DNA of 20,108 bases from positions 1 through 20,108 of the forward strand of contig CAZGTM010000065.1 of assembly GCA_964528595.1 (NCBI GenBank), written 5' to 3'. A program made the translations under genes and the position numbers. This DNA comes from CAYFKJ01 sp964528595. Its GTDB lineage: Bacteria; Pseudomonadota; Alphaproteobacteria; UBA2966. Below, piece by piece: positions 14,256-20,108 of this stretch. Position 1 is the first letter of the stretch, and each line of letters begins with the position of its first letter. The notes below the pieces were generated by a model. It was given only the letters and a program-made list of their open reading frames with translations. It searched no databases and was not told where the DNA came from.

Positions 14256-15014
14256 ATGGGCAACGGTTTTCAGTTTTTTGACATCATCCTGTTCGGCCTG
14301 ATCGCCGTCTTCATCCTGCTCAGGTTGCGCAGCACGCTGGGCAGTCGTCCCGACGACCAGGGTGAGGGCAACGACCAGCCGTCGCGCTGGCAGTCGCGCT
14401 TCAGCGATCAGGCGGAAAGCCCGGATGATCAGGGCGACAACGTCATCCCGCTGCCCGACAACGGCCGGCGCCGGGATTCATCGATGTACGAGGATGAATT
14501 CGAGGAGGCGGAGTTCGTCCAGGCGCCGCCGGAACCCTCGGTCGACGAAGATCTGCCGGTTGAAATCGCCGCCGGCATCGCCGAGGTCCGGCTGTCGGAT
14601 CCGCACTTCGACTATACCCAGTTCCGCAACGGCTCGGTCATGGCCTACGAAATGGTGGTCGGCGGCTTTGCCGCGGGGGATTATGCCTCCCTTCGGTCGC
14701 TGCTGGCGGACAGCGTCTACGATGATTTCAGCGCCGCCATCAGGGAACGCGAAGAACGCGGCGAAACCCTGGAAACCACGCTGATCCAAATCGAACAGGC
14801 CGAACCGATCGAAATCCGCATGAACGGCAAGATGGCGGAAGCCACCGTCAAGTTCGTGGCTGAAATGGTCAACGTCCTGCGCGACGAAGAAGGCGAAGTG
14901 CTGTCGGGCATGCCTGACGTGCCGGATGAGGTGGTCGACATTTGGACCTTTGCCCGCGACACCCGCAGCCGGGATCCCAACTGGCAGATCGTCGCGACCC
15001 GCAAGGCCAATTGA
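14256..15014 (+). CDS. Tim44/TimA-family membrane-anchored protein
   Basis: An alphaproteobacterial relative of mitochondrial Tim44, 252 residues. An N-terminal membrane anchor (FQFFDIILFGLIAVFILLRL, residues 6-25) is followed by an acidic, low-complexity linker (about 30-95) and the Tim44-like domain (about 100-250) with NGSVMAYEMVVGGFAAGDY, LLADSVYDDFSAAI and ending VVDIWTFARDTRSRDPNWQI. Bacterial members probably act at the inner membrane; involvement in protein handling is inferred from Tim44. The start at 14256 is firm: AAGGA lies 6 bases upstream. It opens the plus-strand run with mltA and metA; mltA begins 26 bases after its stop. It diverges from fxsA, and a Tim44-like gene next to secB and fxsA is the usual alphaproteobacterial arrangement. 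Confidence 0.93.
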   Translation: MGNGFQFFDIILFGLIAVFILLRLRSTLGSRPDDQGEGNDQPSRWQSRFSDQAESPDDQGDNVIPLPDNGRRRDSSMYEDEFEEAEFVQAPPEPSVDEDLPVEIAAGIAEVRLSDPHFDYTQFRNGSVMAYEMVVGGFAAGDYASLRSLLADSVYDDFSAAIREREERGETLETTLIQIEQAEPIEIRMNGKMAEATVKFVAEMVNVLRDEEGEVLSGMPDVPDEVVDIWTFARDTRSRDPNWQIVATRKAN

Positions 15015-15040
15015 CGGCGGACACCCACCTCCTGTTTTCC

Positions 15041-16288
15041 ATGACAAAGAAGTCGGTCGCCGCTCTCGCGGCAGCGCTTTGCGTTATCGCGGCGGCGGCG
15101 CTTTGGTGGTTCCTGCCGCGTCCCGAGAAACCGGAAGGACTGGTGCTGAAGCCGGTGGCGTTCAGCGACCTGCCGGGCTGGCAGGACGACCGCCAACTCG
15201 AAGCGCTGGGGGCTTTCGTCCGCAGCTGCGCGCGTCTCGACCGGTTGGCGGACGACCGTTCGCTCGGCGGCGGCCTGGCCGGCGGCCGGGGCAGCGGCGG
15301 GCTGGCCGGCGACTGGCGCGGGGTGTGCCGCGACGCCCGCCAATTGACCGATGCCAGCGACGCCGCCGCGCGCGGTTTTTTCGAAAGCAAGTTCCAGCCT
15401 TTCCTGGCGCTGAACCAGAAATCCGATACGGCGGAAGGCCTGTTCACGGGCTATTACGAACCGTTGTTGAACGGCGACCGCCGACAAAGCGAAATGTACC
15501 CGGTGCCGCTGCTCGCCCGCCCCGATGATCTGGTCATGGTATCGCTGGGTGCTTTCCGCAAAGACCTCGGCGGACGCCGCATCGCCGGCCGCGTCGAAGG
15601 CGGCCGCCTGGTGCCCTACGCCGCCCGCGAGGATATCGAGAGCGGCGCGCTGGGGACACGGAGCAAAGTGCTGGCCTGGGTCGACAATCCGGTGGACGCC
15701 TTTTTTCTCCAAATCCAGGGCTCGGGACGCATCCGGCTGGCCGACGGTGGTGAAATGCGCGTCGGCTATGCCGCCGCCAACGGCCATCCCTATACCGCAA
15801 TCGGCCGGGACCTGGTGCGCCGCGGCGCCCTGACGCGCGAAAACGTCTCCATGCAGTCGATCCGGGCCTGGCTCGCCGCCAATCCGGCGGAAGCGCGAAA
15901 AGTGATGAATTTAAACCGGTCTTATGTATTCTTCCGCGAATTGACCGGTGACGGCCCGATCGGCGCCCAGGGCGTGGCCTTGACGGCCGGTCGTTCGCTG
16001 GCGGTCGACCGCCGCTTCGTGGCGCTGGGGATGCCGGTGTGGCTGAGCGCCCTGGCGCCGGCAACCGAGGCGGGCAAGCCGGATCAGCCCTTGCGGCGTC
16101 TTTTGGTGGCGCAGGATACCGGCGGCGCGATCAGGGGACCGGTGCGCGGCGACGTCTTCTGGGGCCATGGCCCGGCGGCGGAACGCGTGGCCGGACACAT
16201 GAAGCACCGGGGCCGGTACTATTTGTTGTTGCCCACGGCGGCGGCTGCCCGGCTGGCGGCCGAAAAGGAAACCGACGATGCCGATTAA
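15041..16288 (+). CDS. mltA: membrane-bound lytic murein transglycosylase A
   Basis: Cleaves peptidoglycan glycan strands to 1,6-anhydro-muropeptides in the periplasm. From the ATG at 15041 it has 415 residues. An N-terminal hydrophobic segment (about 6-25) is a signal anchor; no lipobox is seen, unlike Escherichia coli MltA. The MltA domain shows LFTGYYEPLLNGDRRQSE (about 134-151), GTRSKVLAWVDNPVDAFFLQ and IQGSGRIRLADG. The C-terminal 3D domain carries LLVAQDTGGAIRGPVRGDVF with the essential-type aspartate (Asp359). A glycine-rich stretch at about 76-90 (GGGLAGGRGSGG) looks like a lineage insertion. No clear Shine-Dalgarno precedes the ATG; a TTG at 15011, overlapping the previous stop, would add ten residues. 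Its stop overlaps the metA start by 11 bases. Confidence 0.94.
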   Translation: MTKKSVAALAAALCVIAAAALWWFLPRPEKPEGLVLKPVAFSDLPGWQDDRQLEALGAFVRSCARLDRLADDRSLGGGLAGGRGSGGLAGDWRGVCRDARQLTDASDAAARGFFESKFQPFLALNQKSDTAEGLFTGYYEPLLNGDRRQSEMYPVPLLARPDDLVMVSLGAFRKDLGGRRIAGRVEGGRLVPYAAREDIESGALGTRSKVLAWVDNPVDAFFLQIQGSGRIRLADGGEMRVGYAAANGHPYTAIGRDLVRRGALTRENVSMQSIRAWLAANPAEARKVMNLNRSYVFFRELTGDGPIGAQGVALTAGRSLAVDRRFVALGMPVWLSALAPATEAGKPDQPLRRLLVAQDTGGAIRGPVRGDVFWGHGPAAERVAGHMKHRGRYYLLLPTAAAARLAAEKETDDAD

Positions 16289-17204
16289 GATACCCAACGA
16301 TCTGCCTTCGACAAACCTCCTGCTCGATGAGGGCGTCGTCCTGATGCGCGAGGAAGACGCGGTGCGCCAGGACATCCGGCCGCTGCAGATCGCCGTGCTC
16401 AATCTGATGCCGGAAAAGGTCCAGACCGAAACCCAGCTGATCCGGCAGCTCGGCCGTACGCCGCTGCAGATCGAACTGACGCTGTTGACCACCGGCACCT
16501 ACGAAGCGACCAACGCACCGCGGGGTCACATGGCGGCGTTCTATCAAACCTGGCCCGAGGTCCGCGACCGCAAGTTCGACGGCCTTGTCATCACCGGTGC
16601 GCCGATCGAGCGGCTGGAATTCGACGAGGTCAAGTACTGGCCCGAATTCGCCGAAATCCTCGATTGGGCGACGACGCATGTGCACGGCTGCTATTTCCTC
16701 TGCTGGGCCGGTCAGGCAGCGCTGTTTCACTACTACGGCGTGCCCAAATACGACCTGGGTTACAAGCTGTCGGGCGTCTTTAGCCACCGCCGCGTGGTCG
16801 AGCGCCACCCCCTGATCGCCGGCTTCGACGACCGGTTCCGCGTGCCCGTATCGCGCTGGACGGAAGTCCGGCACGAAGACATCGACAAGCACGAGAGCTT
16901 GACGGTTCTGGCCGAATCGGACGAATCGGGTATTTGCATCGTGCAGGACAGCAACGGGCGGCGGGTCTTCGTCTTCAATCATTTCGAATATGACGCCGAC
17001 ACCCTGCGCAACGAATACCAGCGCGACACCAAGGCGTCGGCGGACAGCGTCGGCGTGCCGGCGCATTATTTTCCCGACGACGACCCGGACCGCGCGCCCC
17101 CCAACGATTGGCGGAGCCACGCCCAGCTGCTCTACGGAAACTGGATCAACGATATCTATCAAACCACGCCGTTCGACATCGCCGAAATCGGCTCAAAAAC
17201 ATAA
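16278..17204 (+). CDS. metA: homoserine O-acetyltransferase, MetA family (Glu111 type)
   Basis: Activates L-homoserine by O-acylation, the first committed step of methionine synthesis, in the cytoplasm. It has 308 residues, normal for MetA. The catalytic cysteine is Cys142 in CYFLCWAGQ, and the His235/Glu237 pair is in FNHFEYD; these numbers match the characterised family exactly. Position 111 in ITGAPIERLEF is Glu, the residue that selects acetyl-CoA; Gly at this site selects succinyl-CoA. The product is therefore predicted to be O-acetyl-homoserine. The name metAA is used for this type. The start overlaps the end of mltA by 11 bases, suggesting translational coupling to an unrelated gene. 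No SAM riboswitch was recognised. lutA begins 63 bases later. Confidence 0.96.
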   Translation: MPIKIPNDLPSTNLLLDEGVVLMREEDAVRQDIRPLQIAVLNLMPEKVQTETQLIRQLGRTPLQIELTLLTTGTYEATNAPRGHMAAFYQTWPEVRDRKFDGLVITGAPIERLEFDEVKYWPEFAEILDWATTHVHGCYFLCWAGQAALFHYYGVPKYDLGYKLSGVFSHRRVVERHPLIAGFDDRFRVPVSRWTEVRHEDIDKHESLTVLAESDESGICIVQDSNGRRVFVFNHFEYDADTLRNEYQRDTKASADSVGVPAHYFPDDDPDRAPPNDWRSHAQLLYGNWINDIYQTTPFDIAEIGSKT

Positions 17205-17211
17205 GCCGGTT

Positions 17212-17226
17212 CCGGCGCTGCGCCGG
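17212..17226. repeat. short GC-rich hairpin between metA and lutA
   Basis: CCGGCG, loop CTG, CGCCGG, 8 bases after the metA stop. No T-run follows, so termination is doubtful. It may only mark the mRNA boundary before the lut genes. Confidence 0.4.
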
Positions 17227-17267
17227 ATATGCTGTAGTGCGGCAATAGATTAACCGGGAAAAGGTTT

Positions 17268-18080
17268 ATGACGGAAAATCCCCCCGCTTCGACCGCCGGC
17301 GGCGGCCCCAGGAAAATCGCGCTGTTCGTCACCTGTCTGGTGGATCTGTTTCGCCCCACGGTCGGCTTTGCCGCGCTCAAGCTGCTTGAGGACGCCGGTT
17401 GCGAGGTGTACGTGCCCGAGGCCCAGACCTGCTGCGGCCAGCCGGCCTATAATTCGGGCGCGCGCGCCGAAACGGTGGCCATCGCCCGGCAGGTCATCGC
17501 CGCGTTCGAGGGCTTTGAGGCCGTTGTGGCGCCTTCGGGCAGCTGCGCCGGGATGATCCGGCACCACTACCCCACTCTATTCGAAAACGACGAAGTCTGG
17601 GGCGCCAAAGCGCGGGGGCTGGCCGGCCGCACCTTCGAACTGGTGTCGTTCCTGACCGACGAACTGGGCGTCGAAGGCGTAGAGGCCGCCTATGACGGCG
17701 CCATCACCTACCATGACTCCTGCGCCGGACTGCGCGAACTGGAAATCCGCGACCAGCCGCGCAAACTGCTGCGAACGGTCGAGGGCCTCAGCCTGACCGA
17801 GGCGCCGAACCGCGATGTCTGCTGCGGTTTCGGCGGCACGTTTTCCGTCAAGTACGGCGAGTTGTCCGGCGATATCGTGCGGCGCAAGGCCGCCTCATTG
17901 GCGTCAACCGAAGCGCCGACCGTGCTCGGCGGCGACCTCGGCTGTCTGATGAATATCGCGGGCCGGCTGCAACGCGAAGGCTCCCCCATCTCGGTCCGCC
18001 ACATCGCCGAGGTGCTCTCCGGCATGACCGCCGAGGTGCCGCCGATCGGCGCCGATAAGGACGAGGGGCGCGGCGCATGA
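17268..18080 (+). CDS. lutA: L-lactate utilisation protein LutA (CCG-domain Fe-S protein)
   Basis: One subunit of the LutABC system, which oxidises L-lactate to pyruvate without a classical flavin lactate dehydrogenase. It has 270 residues with two cysteine-rich CCG domains. The first holds Cys23 (VTCLVDLFRP), Cys55-Cys56 (CCGQPAYNSG) and Cys93 (PSGSCAG). The second holds Cys152 (HDSCAGLRELEI), Cys185-Cys186 (CCGFGGTFSVKYGE) and Cys226 (GGDLGCLMN). The fold resembles GlpC/heterodisulfide reductase B subunits; Fe-S binding is inferred from that. The start has a good GGGAAAAGG about 4 bases before the ATG. The C-terminal tail is polar. The stop overlaps the lutB start (ATGA), so the two are coupled. 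Confidence 0.95.
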   Translation: MTENPPASTAGGGPRKIALFVTCLVDLFRPTVGFAALKLLEDAGCEVYVPEAQTCCGQPAYNSGARAETVAIARQVIAAFEGFEAVVAPSGSCAGMIRHHYPTLFENDEVWGAKARGLAGRTFELVSFLTDELGVEGVEAAYDGAITYHDSCAGLRELEIRDQPRKLLRTVEGLSLTEAPNRDVCCGFGGTFSVKYGELSGDIVRRKAASLASTEAPTVLGGDLGCLMNIAGRLQREGSPISVRHIAEVLSGMTAEVPPIGADKDEGRGA

Positions 18081-19504
18081 GGCCGACCTCGCGCAATTTC
18101 AAAGCGAACGTTCATACGGCGCTGAACGACGTCAACCTCCAGGATGCCCTCAACGGCATGGAGGGCGGCTTCGTCGCCGCCCGCCGTGCGGCGCGCGACC
18201 GTCTGCCGGAATACGACGATCTCCGGGATGCCGCGCGGGATATCAAAAATCACACGCTCAGTCACCTCGACGTCTATCTCGAACGGTTCGAGGAAAACGT
18301 CGTCAAAACCGGCGGCCAGGTTCATTGGTGCGCCACCCCGGACGAGGCCCGCAACAAGATCCTCGAGCTCTGCCGCGCCATCGACGCCAAGACCGTGACC
18401 AAGGGCAAGTCGATGATCGGCGAAGAAATGGACCTCAACAATTTCCTGGCGGACCATGCCGTCGACCCGATCGAAACCGATCTTGGGGAGTACATCATCC
18501 AGCTGGCCGACGAGGTTCCGAGCCACATCATCGCCCCGGCCATTCACAAAACCAAAGCCCAGGTCTCCGACCTGTTCCACGAACACCACCAGAAATTCGG
18601 CAAGACCCAACGGCTGGAGGAGCCCTTGGATCTGCTGAACGAGGCCCGCGAAGTGCTGCGGCCGCAGTACCAGAAGGCCGACGTCGGCATCACCGGTGCC
18701 AATTTCATGATCGCCGAAACGGGCTCCACGGTTATCGTCACCAATGAGGGCAACGGCGACCTCACCCAAACCCTGGCCCGCATGCATATCGTCCTGGGCA
18801 CGCCCGAGAAGGTCGTGCCGACCCTGGAGGACACGACGACGCTTTTGCGTGTCCTGGCGCGCACCGCGACGGGACAGGACATGTCGGTCTACACCACGTT
18901 TTCCACCGGCGCCCGCCGGCCCGCCGACGCGGACGGTCCGGAGAGCTTTCATGTCATCATTTTGGACAACGGCCGTAGCGAAATGGTCGGCGGCGAGTTT
19001 CAGGACATGTTGCGCTGTATCAAGTGCGGCGCCTGCATGAACCACTGTCCGGTCTACACCACCATCGGCGGCCACGCTTACGGCTGGGTCTATCCCGGAC
19101 CGATGGGCTCGGTGCTTACGCCCAACCTGATCGGCCTGGAGGACGGCTGCCACCTGCCCAACGCCTCGACTTTTTGCGGCCGTTGCGAAGAGGTCTGTCC
19201 CCTGCGCATTCCGCTGCCCCGCATGCTGCGCCGCCACCGCGAGCGCGCCCATGAGGCCCGCATAACGCCGGCGCCGCAACGCAATGCCATCGGGCTCTGG
19301 GCTTGGCTGGCGCGGCGGCCCGGACTTTATCGCCTGGTCACTGCCCTGGCCGTGAGCGGATTGCGCCTGCTGGCCGGGAAGCGGGGAAAATTCCGCAAAC
19401 TGCCCCTAGCCGGGGGCTGGACGCAGGCGCGCGACCTGCCGGCGCCCGAGGGCGGTACGTTCATGGCGCGCTATAAGAAGCGCCGGCGGGGGACATCGTC
19501 ATGA
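18077..19504 (+). CDS. lutB: L-lactate utilisation iron-sulfur protein LutB
   Basis: The electron-transfer subunit of LutABC. It has 475 residues, normal length. The N-terminal LUD domain (about 65-300) shows TKGKSMIGEEMDLNNFL, then GANFMIAETGSTVIVTNEGN and LVLARTATG-type segments; the ferredoxin part has two 4Fe-4S motifs, CIKCGACMNHCP (Cys314, 317, 320, 324) and CGRCEEVCP (Cys367, 370, 374, with Cys358 upstream). The C-terminal LutB extension (about 400-475) ends in a basic stretch (MARYKKRRRG). All expected cysteines are present. ATGA overlaps join it to lutA upstream and lutC downstream. No lactate-responsive regulator gene (LutR or LldR type) lies within the window. Confidence 0.96.
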   Translation: MRPTSRNFKANVHTALNDVNLQDALNGMEGGFVAARRAARDRLPEYDDLRDAARDIKNHTLSHLDVYLERFEENVVKTGGQVHWCATPDEARNKILELCRAIDAKTVTKGKSMIGEEMDLNNFLADHAVDPIETDLGEYIIQLADEVPSHIIAPAIHKTKAQVSDLFHEHHQKFGKTQRLEEPLDLLNEAREVLRPQYQKADVGITGANFMIAETGSTVIVTNEGNGDLTQTLARMHIVLGTPEKVVPTLEDTTTLLRVLARTATGQDMSVYTTFSTGARRPADADGPESFHVIILDNGRSEMVGGEFQDMLRCIKCGACMNHCPVYTTIGGHAYGWVYPGPMGSVLTPNLIGLEDGCHLPNASTFCGRCEEVCPLRIPLPRMLRRHRERAHEARITPAPQRNAIGLWAWLARRPGLYRLVTALAVSGLRLLAGKRGKFRKLPLAGGWTQARDLPAPEGGTFMARYKKRRRGTSS

Positions 19505-20108
19505 GCGGTGCGCGGGACGCCATTCTCGGCCGCATCCGCGGCAATCTCGGTTTGGAGGGCCGCGCCGGTTCCGAACAAGCCGCCGCCGAGCGCCTCAATT
19601 CCCCCCATCCCCGCGAAGGCGAGAACATCATTCCCGCGCGCGGTCAAAAAACCGGCGGCGAATTGTTGCAGGTCTTCCGCGCCATGGCCGAACAGGTCGA
19701 CACCACGGTGGCCGAGGTCGCCGGCCCGGCCGATGTGCCCGCCGCCGTCACCGACTATTTGGCAGAACGCAATCTGCCGGCCGAAGCCGTGATGGCGCCG
19801 GACCCGGGTCTCGACGACATTCCCTGGGCCGACAATCCGCTGCTGACGCTGCGCCGGGGGCGGGCGCAGGACGCGGATACGGTCGGCATCACGCCGGTGA
19901 CGGCGGGGATCGCCGAAACCGGCACCTTGCTCATGCTGTCGGGCGCGGAAACGCCCACGACCCTGAATTTCATGCCGGACATTCACATTGCCGTCGTCCG
20001 CGCACGCCAGGTCGTCGGCACCTACGAGGAAACCTGGGAGGGTTTGCGCGGGCGGACGCCGCGCAACGGCGACGGAAATTTCATGCCTCGCACGGTCAAC
20101 TGGGTGAC
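19501..20108 (+). CDS. lutC: L-lactate utilisation protein LutC, 3' end beyond window
   Basis: Third LutABC subunit, a LUD-domain protein. The first 202 residues are here; the family is usually about 210-240 long, so a short C-terminal part is missing at the right edge. Recognisable stretches are GITPVTAGIAETGTLLML (about 143-160) and NFMPDIHIAVVRARQVVGTYEE (about 169-190, given here only as position and key residues NFMPDIHI and VVGTYEE). The N-terminus begins MSGARDAILGRIRGNLG, as in homologues. The ATG overlaps the lutB stop (ATGA), so lutABC is one coupled operon. Confidence 0.93.
   Translation, partial: MSGARDAILGRIRGNLGLEGRAGSEQAAAERLNSPHPREGENIIPARGQKTGGELLQVFRAMAEQVDTTVAEVAGPADVPAAVTDYLAERNLPAEAVMAPDPGLDDIPWADNPLLTLRRGRAQDADTVGITPVTAGIAETGTLLMLSGAETPTTLNFMPDIHIAVVRARQVVGTYEETWEGLRGRTPRNGDGNFMPRTVNWV

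Noticed and set aside
17708..19279. Long open frame antisense to lutA and lutB (523 codons)
   Set aside because: GC-rich DNA leaves long open antisense frames. The plus strand encodes intact LutA/LutB with all Fe-S motifs, and the antisense product shows no family features.

Overview
The window looks like the chromosome of a free-living alphaproteobacterium, most probably of the Rhodospirillales type. This rests on gene order and protein character; no rRNA gene is present to confirm it. The DNA is GC-rich, and several starts are GTG or TTG. The run hemE / (intergenic) / PEP-synthase-regulator-like kinase / maf / aroE / dnaQ / secB / fxsA / Tim44-like / mltA, with rho, hemJ and hemH on the other side, is the classic alphaproteobacterial neighbourhood of the replication origin. 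In Caulobacter and Rickettsia the origin lies between hemE and the homologue of the kinase gene. Left to right: (1) 1-1080, minus strand: 5' part of mnmE (runs off the edge), a thioredoxin-like [2Fe-2S] ferredoxin and a small DUF6489-type protein. (2) 1205-5087, plus strand: a DUF255 thioredoxin-domain protein, a tiny lipoprotein, an O6-alkylguanine methyltransferase and a quinone oxidoreductase, closed by a strong intrinsic terminator. (3) 5144-5311: a cluster of palindromes between convergent genes. (4) 5312-9426, minus strand: hemE, hemH and hemJ, the last three steps leading to protohaem apart from coproporphyrinogen oxidase, then rho behind its own C-rich leader. (5) 9427-9901: a 475-base divergent intergenic region with several DnaA-box-like sites and inverted repeats, the candidate oriC. 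(6) 9902-12871, plus strand: kinase/pyrophosphorylase, maf, aroE, a 100-N assembly gap that truncates aroE and dnaQ and probably hides coaE, then dnaQ. (7) 12884-14069, minus strand: fxsA and secB. (8) 14256-20108, plus strand: Tim44-like protein, mltA, metA (with the acetyl-CoA-type Glu111) and lutABC for L-lactate oxidation, lutC running off the right edge. The genes immediately flanking the candidate origin point away from it on both sides, so they would be co-directional with replication. The window is mainly housekeeping. No CRISPR array, insertion sequence, prophage, defence island or tRNA was seen. The most useful observations are the unannotated origin candidate, the palindrome cluster, the probable autoregulatory rho leader, a ferrochelatase with the cysteines for a [2Fe-2S] cluster, the substrate call for MetA, and the assembly gap that creates a false AroE-DnaQ reading frame.
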